From positions 1-11,091 of the forward strand of contig JAMCZD010000244.1 of the NCBI GenBank assembly GCA_023473405.1: a DNA stretch of 11,091 bases, given 5' to 3'. The stretch is from Candidatus Omnitrophota bacterium (GTDB taxonomy: Bacteria > Verrucomicrobiota > Verrucomicrobiia > Limisphaerales > UBA1319). Shown here one piece after another: positions 1-8,092 of this stretch. How positions within the stretch are numbered: the stretch's first letter is position 1; the number at the start of each line of letters is the position of its first letter. Made by a program: the position numbers and the translations under genes. The notes below the pieces were generated by a model. That model did not search any database and was not told the origin of the DNA. It was given only the letters and a program-made list of their open reading frames with translations.

Positions 1-1289
1 TTCAGAGGCAACTCGATTCCCCCGATGGTGATTTCTGTCGTGTGAGGGCCTTCGTCGGTGAAAGGATGATTATATACCCGGCTCCTGCCGCGATGGTCGC
101 GGTAGCGGAAGTCGTATGGGTGGTCATCATCGAATTTAAAGGCGTCGAGAATGGCTCCCGCCAACTCATCGAGGGTGGCCTCTGGCGGCACTGCCAGGCG
201 GCGCCAAACACCACCGCTGCCTCTGTACCATTGGGGGAGGCTCACCTTGAAAATGTGAGTTCCTGTTGGGGCCTCGCGCTTCGGTGGTGCGTAAACCTTT
301 TGCCATTCCGGGAAATAAAGTTGGAAGACCGGCTGAAGGACTCCAAAGCAGGCTGCGGGTTCTGATTCCTCTGGCGCCTGGTCTGTCCCGATGTCTTCAT
401 CCAAGCCATCGCTTGCGTCGGTTTCGCTTCGTTCAGAGGCAGGGGGAAAGGGCGGTTCGTCGAGTTCAAGTTGCCGCTCGCCCTCGCCTGCGGCGGTTTC
501 GTTGGCTTCCTCTTCCATCGCCTTCGCTTTCTCCTGTTCGTAGATTTCGCGCAAGGCCCAAGCGATCGCGGTTCCCCACTTGGTGAGCCTGGCTGCGCCA
601 ATAAGCCAACTGTGATTGTGGCCGTATTGTCGCTCCTTTTCGGAGAACTCCGCCGATCGGATATCGATTAGACCCAATTGCTGCTGCAGGAACAGGTTCC
701 AAGGCCAAATGTCGCCCCTTTTTGCAAGGGTATAAGAGGATTCGTAAAAGTCGAACTTAAGCCAACGACTGCTCAGCCTGCAGAGAAAAAACGTCACCGG
801 TCTGAACGCTTGCGCATCTTCGCGACTGCGCTCATTTCCCAATACCGAGGAATGCGCATGGAACAGCAGGGCCTCGAGCAAGGCGAAATATTGTTCCGTG
901 GGATTCAGGCTCCGCCAGAATCCGAGGGCTTCCGGGCAAAGTGTCAAGCGCTTGCCCTGCAATTGTAGCAGGTCCATCACTCGAAGCAGGATGAAGAGCC
1001 CGGCCAGGTTCGGGTAATCCCGCAGCAGCGCGCGCTTCAAGTTCAACGCGATGGGATGGCTTATCTTTTGGTTGAGTTCGGAGAGACGGTCGGCCGGCAC
1101 GCTCGCATTGCGGCTCTTGGTGATGAGGCCGTCCGGGCCGACGAACTCGATGAAAGCCTCAATATCTTTCAGAATGGTGCCCGGACCTCCCGGCGCAATC
1201 TGCTGCTCGGCCAGCCGGCGCCGGCTTTCGTCTGCCCGGTTTTCCCACTTATTCCAGGACCGATTATCATAAAAGCTGAAAAAAGACAT
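1..1289 (-). CDS. pRiA4b ORF-3 family (IS1096 TnpR-like) protein, 3' end beyond window
   Basis: An uninterrupted frame runs from an ATG at 1287-1289 to the left edge, giving 429 complete codons and no stop, so the C-terminus lies outside the window. From about residue 345 the protein matches my memory of the plasmid pRiA4b ORF-3 domain (PF07929): a strand of the type HIFKVSLP, then WRRLAVPPEATLDELAGAI, then a DAFKFDDDHPYDFRY segment. The N-terminal 250 residues are helical and rich in aromatic residues and Leu, without a signal peptide. They include PNLAGLFILLRVMDLL and LNPTEQYFALLEALLF, a pattern I associate with long versions of this family. A Glu/Asp-rich linker (about residues 259-310) joins the two parts. 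The start is supported by an AAGGG six nt upstream. The domain's molecular function is unknown; despite the 'TnpR' label nothing here resembles a recombinase active site. It lies 261 nt downstream of the glycosidase gene, so it is probably a separate unit. Confidence 0.8.
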   Translation of the reverse strand, partial: MSFFSFYDNRSWNKWENRADESRRRLAEQQIAPGGPGTILKDIEAFIEFVGPDGLITKSRNASVPADRLSELNQKISHPIALNLKRALLRDYPNLAGLFILLRVMDLLQLQGKRLTLCPEALGFWRSLNPTEQYFALLEALLFHAHSSVLGNERSREDAQAFRPVTFFLCRLSSRWLKFDFYESSYTLAKRGDIWPWNLFLQQQLGLIDIRSAEFSEKERQYGHNHSWLIGAARLTKWGTAIAWALREIYEQEKAKAMEEEANETAAGEGERQLELDEPPFPPASERSETDASDGLDEDIGTDQAPEESEPAACFGVLQPVFQLYFPEWQKVYAPPKREAPTGTHIFKVSLPQWYRGSGGVWRRLAVPPEATLDELAGAILDAFKFDDDHPYDFRYRDHRGRSRVYNHPFTDEGPHTTEITIGGIELPL

Positions 1290-1295
1290 ACGTGT

Positions 1296-1300
1296 CCCTT
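1296..1300 (-). promoter_or_regulatory. Ribosome binding site of the pRiA4b-like gene
   Basis: On the minus strand AAGGG lies six nt before the ATG at 1289. This supports that ATG as the true start of a gene whose other end is cut off by the window. Confidence 0.55.
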
Positions 1301-1458
1301 TCGTTAAGCCTGCGACCTGCGAGCGGCCTCTTCACTTTCGCCCACGTCGTGCGTTGCAGGTTAATTGCGGAATCTAGCGCAATCGTAACCGCTTTGGCAA
1401 GCGATGGAAAACCTCCGTTGGCATTGTCACTTACGTCGTCCCTCGAACGTTGTCCATA

Positions 1459-1497
1459 ACTTTGTCGCCTGTTTTTGAGCAGTCGTGGCGACAAAGT
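1459..1497. repeat. Perfect 11-bp inverted repeat, possible terminator or dispersed-repeat fragment
   Basis: ACTTTGTCGCC at 1459-1469 is exactly complementary to GGCGACAAAGT at 1487-1497, with a 17-nt loop. It lies 54 nt past the stop codon of the glycosidase gene (1551) and upstream of the pRiA4b-like gene. It could end the glycosidase transcript, but neither strand has a clear run of T after the stem, so it is not a textbook intrinsic terminator. The rest of the 261-nt gap (1290-1550) holds a minor 6-bp stem (1364-1369 with 1378-1383) and no credible gene. I saw no convincing promoter for the leftward gene. Confidence 0.55.
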
Positions 1498-1550
1498 GGG
1501 AGACGAAGTGAAAAGAAGCTTCATAATGAGTACTGCCGGACCTCGGCCAG

Positions 1551-4439
1551 CTAACGATTCGGAATAGCGTCGCCCTGCGTGAACACCTGGATGCGCGCGT
1601 GTCTTCTTTGCCCGGGGGAGGAATTGCAGAGGAATTCAAGCTTATTGACGCCGGCTGAAACGGATGGAACAGCTCCCTCCACTTGGGCCGTACTCCTCGT
1701 ATGGCCTTCCTGGTCGTAAACAGTCGCATCACCGGCGCCCCAGTATTCCAGGTACCAGTTGTTCTCGAGCGTAACCGGAAATGCGATCGACTGGTTGTCT
1801 ACTTTGATGGAAGGATTCTCGAGGGTGGTTGGGTGTTCACGCAGGGCTTCAATTGGGCTAAGATAGTACGCGACACTTCTATTGGGCGGGACGTCGGTAA
1901 CGAGCAGTGCCAGTGAAATCACTCGATTATAATTGAAATTGCGCTCGCTCATAATGGCGTATCCCGGCAGGGGGACATCCGCGACCTCCAACATATGGGC
2001 CGGTTCGAGGAGTTCGGAGTAGTTCCACCCGGAGAAATCCAATCGAATGAAGAAGTCACGGCTGCATTCCTGGTTATCGGAGAATTGCAGAACGACAAGG
2101 GCGCCACTGCCATCGCCATAGATCCAGAGGCCGGGTCTTCGATGCGAAGACAAGTCCACGGGAGGGTTAAATTGCAGAATTCGGGATGCCCATGTGCTTG
2201 GCTGATCAGTCGAATTTGAGGCGGATAATTTCAGGCTTGCGGAGCCAACCTTGACTTGCTCGGTACTTTGCTCGATGCGGAGGGTAAAGTCGGCCCTGTT
2301 CGACTCTGCCTTCCATCCCGACACGTCATCGCATCCGGCCAAGACTATGTTCTCGGGGTCGCCGTAATCGTCTGTTGACGGGCGCGCCTTGATCCGGACT
2401 TTGACGGGTTGCTCGCGGTAGCGGTTGTTTATAGTCCACGCGTTATTGGTGCCGTTCTGTTTAGTGGACAAGAAGGCGGGTCCGAGGTCGAGGGGATGCA
2501 TCTGCCAATTGCCCGCGTCATCCTTTCGGAGGGTGAAGTCCTGTTTCAATTCGCGAAGCCTCTTCTTTACGTTTTCCGAAAAGTAATGATCGAGCCTGAG
2601 CTTCTCGTAAGTCTTGCACATATCGAGGATTTCCTTCGTGCGACCGTGATGGTCCAGCGCATAGAGGCTTGTTTCGAGCGACCAGGGAACGTCCCAGGCA
2701 ATGGTCTTTGCCAAAACGAACTCGATGATATCGGGCGTTGTCGCTTCGGTGTCATTTGATTCGGTAAAGAAACCGAACCACCCGAGCTCGGCTGGCATGA
2801 GGTTGTTCCGGGCGTTCTGCATTCTTTCCCGGCAATGATAAGCCGTGCGCCCCTTGGGGTCCAGGGATGACCAGTCAATGGTATAGAGCCTGGAGAATTC
2901 ATGCCAGCCGAAGTGGGGCAGATTGCTTCCCTGGACTATTACCGACCTATTGAAGCGCCGGCACGTTTCGTGGACCATTTTGCCTACGTTAAAAAAGAAC
3001 GGACCGTTTGCCTCGACACCATCGAGACCGTCGAAATAAAGCTGGTCGAACCCGCAGTAGTTAATGATATCGGCGACACGCTGGGCAACTTCTTCAGCCA
3101 TGTCCGTGTTCACATCGGCTGCATACAGACCCCAGCGCTGGTAAAGGTGATAGATTCTGGCGCCCTTCGAGTGGGCCTCGGCCTTGGTGCCATAGACACC
3201 CCGTTCGCAGTTCAACAGCTCAAATGGCGGTTCAGTCTTAAGACCTCGATAGCGGATAATTTCACGGTCAATGACCATCGCAGTGCCGCTCGAGGCCCCG
3301 TAAAGATCGGCCAATGGAAGGCCGGCGGGAGTATCGGTTACAGGAATATTGGTTGCGCCGGCGGCAATGTCCGCGGCAAGAACTCGCATATCATCCTTGA
3401 CCAATCGTGGATCTGGCACCGGCGTCACATAGGCGTCATTCCTGCTGATGCAGCCCGACATGATGTGGGCGCCGCACTTCAGCCCGGCGGCGTGAATCCT
3501 GTCCATAACGGCCTTTACGCCATCGAGACCGTGCGGGAAGAATTTCTTGTTGACCTCGAATTTGCCGTTGGATGCGGCCCAAATGTCGCCGTAGTTTAGG
3601 ATATAGGAAAATCCTCCCGTTTTTGCGATATCAATTACGTGGTCCACATTCTGTTCCGTGTAGTCTACGAACAGATATGACTTTTTTACTTCGTCGGATA
3701 TTTTTCCCCATACCCCGTTGAAGGTGGGATGCGGAAGGCCCTGTTCGACCTCCATGTCGCCTATCAATTCCAACAGTTTATCGGCCGGGCCGGTTAGTAT
3801 GGCGGCCTTGGCACCGACCATGCCATATCGCGGATAGCAGACCGCCTTGAATGCAGCCGGTTCATACTTCAGCACGTCGCTGTCGGTCATCAGGTTGAGT
3901 GACTCGAGCGAGATGCCGAAGTGATCGTCCCTGGCAACGTTGATCGTCATGCTGTGCTCCGAAATCAGTTGGTTCCTTGCGACCCGTTCCGAAATGATTG
4001 TGGGGAGATCGGCAATGACCAGGGCGTCAAGCACGTTCTGGTTTATCGATAATACCTCGACCGTATAATATCCCGGGTAAGCTCTCATGCGGATTTGCGC
4101 GTGAACGCCAGAACCTTCGAAGTCCACGTCGATGATTTCGCCATTCCGCTCCAGGCGCGACGAACCGAACTCCACGTTCCCCTTCCTGACGGTCATGAAA
4201 TCGATCGGGGCGGAGTGGTCCAAATAATCGCGACCGCTTTCCTTGTCGATAAGGGCCTGCGATTGACCGTTTTTATTCAGGACGAATTTCGAGTAGTCAT
4301 TCTCGAGGGTAATGAAATTGCCCTCGTCCCGGAGAGTTGGCCGAAGGCCGGAGGCATACAGGGGAGGGCAACTGCGGAGGATGGAAAAAAACAACACGAT
4401 GCTGATGCAAACCGCGAAATTGGATACTGCTTTTTTCAT
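1551..4439 (-). CDS. Secreted glycoside hydrolase-like TIM-barrel protein (clan GH-D-like), unassigned family
   Basis: A 962-residue protein. Residues 1-30 form a signal peptide (MKK start, hydrophobic core, LYASG cleavage region), so it is exported. About 32-250 is a beta-rich N-terminal domain. About 255-615 reads like a (beta/alpha)8 barrel of the GH27/GH31/GH36 type: FSYILNYGDIW, then FFPHGLDGVKAVMDRIHAAG, then CGFDQLYFDGLDG near 463-474. Asp470 and Asp473 in the last motif are candidate active-site residues, but I cannot assign the catalytic pair. About 353-432 is an inserted beta domain interrupting the barrel. About 695-870 resembles a carbohydrate-binding beta-sandwich (PVDLSSHRRPGLWIYGDGSG, then FFIRLDFSGW). 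I chose the ATG at 4439 rather than the in-frame ATG at 4487 because the signal peptide begins there and TAGGA lies five nt upstream. It follows the GH106 gene by 81 nt on the same strand, so co-transcription and a shared rhamnose-containing substrate are likely. Substrate and GH family are not established; it could also be a catalytically inactive glycan-binding homologue. Confidence 0.72.
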   Translation of the reverse strand: MKKAVSNFAVCISIVLFFSILRSCPPLYASGLRPTLRDEGNFITLENDYSKFVLNKNGQSQALIDKESGRDYLDHSAPIDFMTVRKGNVEFGSSRLERNGEIIDVDFEGSGVHAQIRMRAYPGYYTVEVLSINQNVLDALVIADLPTIISERVARNQLISEHSMTINVARDDHFGISLESLNLMTDSDVLKYEPAAFKAVCYPRYGMVGAKAAILTGPADKLLELIGDMEVEQGLPHPTFNGVWGKISDEVKKSYLFVDYTEQNVDHVIDIAKTGGFSYILNYGDIWAASNGKFEVNKKFFPHGLDGVKAVMDRIHAAGLKCGAHIMSGCISRNDAYVTPVPDPRLVKDDMRVLAADIAAGATNIPVTDTPAGLPLADLYGASSGTAMVIDREIIRYRGLKTEPPFELLNCERGVYGTKAEAHSKGARIYHLYQRWGLYAADVNTDMAEEVAQRVADIINYCGFDQLYFDGLDGVEANGPFFFNVGKMVHETCRRFNRSVIVQGSNLPHFGWHEFSRLYTIDWSSLDPKGRTAYHCRERMQNARNNLMPAELGWFGFFTESNDTEATTPDIIEFVLAKTIAWDVPWSLETSLYALDHHGRTKEILDMCKTYEKLRLDHYFSENVKKRLRELKQDFTLRKDDAGNWQMHPLDLGPAFLSTKQNGTNNAWTINNRYREQPVKVRIKARPSTDDYGDPENIVLAGCDDVSGWKAESNRADFTLRIEQSTEQVKVGSASLKLSASNSTDQPSTWASRILQFNPPVDLSSHRRPGLWIYGDGSGALVVLQFSDNQECSRDFFIRLDFSGWNYSELLEPAHMLEVADVPLPGYAIMSERNFNYNRVISLALLVTDVPPNRSVAYYLSPIEALREHPTTLENPSIKVDNQSIAFPVTLENNWYLEYWGAGDATVYDQEGHTRSTAQVEGAVPSVSAGVNKLEFLCNSSPGQRRHARIQVFTQGDAIPNR

Positions 4440-4444
4440 GATAT

Positions 4445-4449
4445 TCCTA
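4445..4449 (-). promoter_or_regulatory. Ribosome binding site deciding the start of the glycosidase-like gene
   Basis: TAGGA on the minus strand ends five nt before the ATG at 4439. The longer alternative start at 4487 would place 16 polar residues ahead of the signal peptide. The site therefore favours 4439. Confidence 0.6.
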
Positions 4450-4520
4450 TTATGAGTTAACGCCGAGTTCATTGCTGCACATCGCAAGGTTGTCGATGTT
4501 CGTTCGTTAAGAATTCATTT

Positions 4521-7500
4521 TTAATTCTCCTCAACATATAAACCAACTGGCCCGTATAGACCGGAGGGGACGAGTTTATTGCCCGGCTTCAAGGCCATGA
4601 TGGTGTCACCGAGCGAGGTCCAGGTCGCCCGCTGTTCCTTGGGCAAGGCGGCGTCGCCGATGACCCGGTTGGCCCACACGTTGACAATGTCGATCTCGAT
4701 GGTGTTGCCTGTTGGCATCAAAAGCCCGGTCACCTCGACCCGCCAGGGCGGGCACCAGAGAACGCCCAGGTCATTGCCGTTCAGCCTGACTTCAGCCAGC
4801 GATCGCAGCGATCCCAGGTCCAAAAATACCCGTTTTCCGGTTGTGCAGACTTCCGGTGCCGCGTCAAAACTCTTTCGGTAAGTCGCCCGGCCCGAATAGA
4901 ATTTGATGCCGGGCTCGGGCCGTTTGGTCCAATCCACGAGTGCATCAAAGGTTACTCGTCCGGGCCCGGCCCATTTGGGATCAAAAACAACCGTCCACGC
5001 TCCTTCGATCTCGCCGGTTCTCATTAATTCGGGAAAGTATTTGCTGCTGGGCGACTTCGTTTGATCGGGTTGTATAGCGCGGCGGAAGACAATGAAACAG
5101 CTCCCCGAAGGAGGGATTGAAAGCGGCACGATGGTTCGGTCGTGATCGATACTGAACGCGGGTAGATCGCGCCGGGTACCGCGGACGGCATCCCAGAGTT
5201 CAGGTTGCCTGCCGGCGATGCGGAAGGAGGCCTTGAATCGGGCGGTGTCTTTTTCCAGTTCGTTGATGTCGAAGGACGCGTAACGGCGCTCCCAGATTTC
5301 CAGTGACACGCCGTGATCGATGATGTTTTGCTGATTGGATATGAAGTAAATGTCGGCGTTTCCCGAGCGGCGATGAGTCCATTCGATCGGGCCAACGCCG
5401 TTGCTCGCGACTATTTCGACATCAGGATGGATGTTCATGGACTTCAGGACCTCGCCGACCGGGGTTCCCAATATGACGCGGCCCTCGCCGAAGGTGTGCT
5501 CAGTCACCGTTTTGCCATCAATACCGCCCCATACCTCGTCGGCCAACTTGCGCACTTCTTCGTCGCATCGAGGATAATCTTTCAGGCTAGGCGACTCGAT
5601 TGGTTTGGGGCCGATGACCGTTGCGCCGGCATGGACCAAGTCTCGAAGCTTCACGAGCAACCCGGGTGTCATGTGCGGATCGTCCTTCAAGACCAGGACT
5701 CGATAACTCAGGCTGTTGGTGAGCATTAACCGCCCTTCGTTGACCTGGACCTGTGAAAGGAGAGTCTCGGCGTCGCAGCCGTCATAGGAATAGCCATCGG
5801 GCAGGGGTGGCTTGACGAGGGGTTTGGGCGGCAGGGTATTGGGGGCGCCTTCGCCGTAGAAGTAAAGGATATCGGCGACTGGCCGGCCTTGTTGGAGGAG
5901 GTATTGGCAACGGCGGAGGTAGTCGATATAGGCCTTTGCAGGGCGGCCCCACCAGGTGTTCATGCGGCTGAAGTTCACGCCGAAAGGGCCCATGGTCATG
6001 CCGGGGGCGCGGTCGAGCCAGGGGTGTAGCGCCCAGGTATGGAACACCAGCCTATTGATTCCCATAGAGAAGGCGAGGTCGCCGATGCCTTTCAGCGCGT
6101 AGGGATCGGTCATCCATCGATCGAACGTGGTGAAGGCCTCCGCGGCGGCGATGGGTTTGCCGTGAATATGAGCGCCCGAGGCGGCCTCGCGGGTATCCCA
6201 TCGGGCCCAATTATCACCGTAGACGCAATTTGGCATTTGAAACTCGCCCATAGGCAAATCGCAGCGTCCCTTGATCTGCAACTGATCGACGGTTGTTTGG
6301 ACCATCACCCCGGCGATCTCGCCTTGGAACTTGAGTCCGCGTTGGTGGCATAGTTCTTCGAATTTGCCGAAGTAATTATCGGCAAGCAGATCTGCTATAG
6401 TTCGCCTGGCATCCCAGAGAAAGCGGTCGGCAATGGCCGGGCTGTCCACGACACGTCCACCACCCTGGACGAGCAGGTAAGGAGTGGGATCGTAGCCGCG
6501 ACGTCGACGGAATTCATCGACGAATTTTGGCGTGAAATTCAAATCACCCGCCTCCCATGAGTCCACGTGCACGGCATCGAAACCGGAGCCGACCAGGTCC
6601 TTCAATTCGTCGGCCACACGCCCGGCGTAGTGGTTGAAGTGAAACTCGACGGCCTCGGGATCGAGCTTGTTACATTCCAGCCCGGCAAACTCGCGGGCGC
6701 AAGGGGCATTGAGCCTGCCGATGGGCGCGCAACCAAGGCGAACGATCATCCAATCCCCTTCCGGCGCCGTCCAGTCCAAGGTTCCATCGGGTTGGAGGTA
6801 ATGACTCAGGTTTAAGACGTCCTTGGCCTTGATGGTTGCCGTTGCCCAGGGCGGGGTGGGGGAACCGATCCTGTCTTCGGCCGTTTTGACATCGGTCCAA
6901 ACGCCATGAAAAGAGGCCTTCGGTTGGTAGTCCTGCACGAGTGAATCCCCCGAGAGTTTCACGTCCCTGACCGACCCGCCAGTGGGGTAGAACAAGCGAA
7001 AGTATTGTGCCTTGGCTGCAGGCATGGGCAAGGTCTGCGGATAATCCCAGGTCCGCGGACCGGGAAGATCGGCGACTTTACTCCAGTTTGTTCCGTCTTC
7101 GCTCGATTCGAGGGCGCAACCATCGCCCAAGTACTCGACCCCGCGGACCGCCACCGGCTCGCCGAAATCCAATTGGAGGAATCCCTTTGCCTTGAGAGCC
7201 ACGGCGGTCGCACCATCGCCATCAACTGCATTTTGCGGATGCTCGGCGGGCTCGCTGGCGGTGAGCCTGGGTGGCCAAAGGGCGGCTGTCCGCGCTGCGG
7301 ATTGGTCCAGGCGATAGGCCAAAACGGCGACGTCGCGATAGAACCGCTGGTCCGGAGGCGCCGATTCGCGGATGTGCGGCCTGGTCTTGGTCAGGTTTTG
7401 GTAATTCGCATAATCACACGGCGGCTTCGGGAGTGGCCCGGAGAGGCGGCCCGGGCCTTTGAGGTATTTCTCGCTCCAGGCAATGCGCATCATGGACTTC

Positions 7501-7898
7501 TCCGGGGGCACCCATGGGCCGCCCGAGGTGGTCCACCCGGTGCAATTCATCAGCGAGAGTTCAATGCCTAATCGCTTGCACTCGGCTGCCGCGTGACGAA
7601 CCATGGCAAACCACTCCGGCGTGAGATGCCGTACGGGCTTGTCGAGGTAAACCGGGACAGACTCCGTCAGTTGGCCTTCGATAACGAACAGGAAGACACC
7701 GCCGATGCCCGCTTTCTTCATGGCTTCAAGGTCGGCGGTGATACCTTCCCGGGACACATTCCCGTTCATCCAATGCCAGAAGGTCTGGGGCCGGGACGAG
7801 TCTGGCGGATGGACGAACCCATCAGCCAGTTCATCGGCACGGACTGCAATTGTCCCCAACGTTGCGCACAACACGGCCGTCCAGAAATTAATTTTCAT
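4521..7898 (-). CDS. Secreted GH106-type alpha-L-rhamnosidase
   Basis: A 1125-residue protein of the Glyco_hydro_106 family, whose members remove terminal alpha-L-rhamnose from plant or microbial glycans. Residues 1-21 are a signal peptide (cleavage near VRADE). The mature N-terminus has the family signature: FVHPPDSSRPQTFWHWMNG, then GITADLEAMKKAGIGGVFLF. About 212-316 is a discoidin (F5/8 type C)-like insertion with NAVDGDGATAV and LQLDFGEPVAVRGVEYLG. The barrel continues with DAVHVDSWEAG (Glu449) and GKPIAAAEAFTTF (Glu587). By analogy with the characterised Bacteroides enzyme BT0986 these two glutamates are the likely catalytic pair, with similar spacing. The C-terminus (about 995-1125) is a beta-sandwich of the sugar-binding type, with LGSLRSLAEVRLNGNDLGVLWCPPW and PSGLYGPVGLYV. 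Length is normal for the family and no key residue appears lost. The Shine-Dalgarno is weak; the start is fixed by the signal peptide. It is the first gene of a probable operon with the glycosidase-like gene downstream. The family call is firm; the natural substrate is inferred. Confidence 0.9.
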   Translation of the reverse strand: MKINFWTAVLCATLGTIAVRADELADGFVHPPDSSRPQTFWHWMNGNVSREGITADLEAMKKAGIGGVFLFVIEGQLTESVPVYLDKPVRHLTPEWFAMVRHAAAECKRLGIELSLMNCTGWTTSGGPWVPPEKSMMRIAWSEKYLKGPGRLSGPLPKPPCDYANYQNLTKTRPHIRESAPPDQRFYRDVAVLAYRLDQSAARTAALWPPRLTASEPAEHPQNAVDGDGATAVALKAKGFLQLDFGEPVAVRGVEYLGDGCALESSEDGTNWSKVADLPGPRTWDYPQTLPMPAAKAQYFRLFYPTGGSVRDVKLSGDSLVQDYQPKASFHGVWTDVKTAEDRIGSPTPPWATATIKAKDVLNLSHYLQPDGTLDWTAPEGDWMIVRLGCAPIGRLNAPCAREFAGLECNKLDPEAVEFHFNHYAGRVADELKDLVGSGFDAVHVDSWEAGDLNFTPKFVDEFRRRRGYDPTPYLLVQGGGRVVDSPAIADRFLWDARRTIADLLADNYFGKFEELCHQRGLKFQGEIAGVMVQTTVDQLQIKGRCDLPMGEFQMPNCVYGDNWARWDTREAASGAHIHGKPIAAAEAFTTFDRWMTDPYALKGIGDLAFSMGINRLVFHTWALHPWLDRAPGMTMGPFGVNFSRMNTWWGRPAKAYIDYLRRCQYLLQQGRPVADILYFYGEGAPNTLPPKPLVKPPLPDGYSYDGCDAETLLSQVQVNEGRLMLTNSLSYRVLVLKDDPHMTPGLLVKLRDLVHAGATVIGPKPIESPSLKDYPRCDEEVRKLADEVWGGIDGKTVTEHTFGEGRVILGTPVGEVLKSMNIHPDVEIVASNGVGPIEWTHRRSGNADIYFISNQQNIIDHGVSLEIWERRYASFDINELEKDTARFKASFRIAGRQPELWDAVRGTRRDLPAFSIDHDRTIVPLSIPPSGSCFIVFRRAIQPDQTKSPSSKYFPELMRTGEIEGAWTVVFDPKWAGPGRVTFDALVDWTKRPEPGIKFYSGRATYRKSFDAAPEVCTTGKRVFLDLGSLRSLAEVRLNGNDLGVLWCPPWRVEVTGLLMPTGNTIEIDIVNVWANRVIGDAALPKEQRATWTSLGDTIMALKPGNKLVPSGLYGPVGLYVEEN

Positions 7899-7917
7899 AG
7901 TCTGACGTCAACGTTCG

Positions 7918-7937
7918 AATCTCGATTGCCCGAGATT
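7918..7937. promoter_or_regulatory. Inverted repeat in the GH106 leader, candidate operator
   Basis: AATCTCG at 7918-7924 pairs perfectly with CGAGATT at 7931-7937 across a 6-nt spacer. The symmetry extends outward through TCGA on both sides if a 2-nt bulge is allowed. It lies 19 nt upstream of the GH106 start codon, where a repressor site or a leader hairpin would affect the operon. No regulator gene is in view, so its role is inference only. Confidence 0.4.
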
Positions 7938-7997
7938 GATCGAGCCAGGTTTCCATTTCACACTCGAGCCATACCCGGCACGATGCCAACGCGTCTT

Positions 7998-8021
7998 ACT
8001 CCCCAGACTGTGCTGGGGAGT
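7998..8021. terminator. Strong GC hairpin, candidate terminator or attenuator
   Basis: ACTCCCCAG (7998-8006) and CTGGGGAGT (8013-8021) form a perfect 9-bp stem with a 6-nt loop. It lies 196 nt beyond the SWIM stop codon and 100 nt before the GH106 start. The stem is stable enough to act as a factor-independent terminator, but neither strand has the expected T run, so it may instead be part of a repeat or an mRNA-stabilising structure. Confidence 0.4.
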
Positions 8022-8092
8022 TAGGTTCAACCAAGGCCCCAGTGTGGCAAAGCCTTAGATGGATTCTCCAATTGCGCCCAGGTTGAGCACCC

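Noticed and set aside
1427..1732. 101-codon frame on the minus strand overlapping the end of the glycosidase-like gene
   Set aside because: More than half lies in another frame of that gene, and the rest runs through the inverted repeat at 1459-1497; no protein family is recognisable.
2901..3599. 232-codon open frame on the plus strand
   Set aside because: It is antisense to the glycosidase-like gene, with no ribosome site or protein motif of its own.
4440..4487. Upstream ATG at 4487 as the start of the glycosidase-like protein
   Set aside because: It would put 16 polar residues before the signal peptide, and the better-placed TAGGA serves the ATG at 4439.
4508..4529. AT-rich 6-bp inverted repeat at the end of the GH106 gene
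   Set aside because: The stem is weak (AGAATT/AATTCT) and is expected by chance in AT-rich sequence; it is unlikely to terminate between two genes of one operon.
7005..7571. 188-codon open frame on the plus strand
   Set aside because: It is antisense to the well-supported GH106 coding region.
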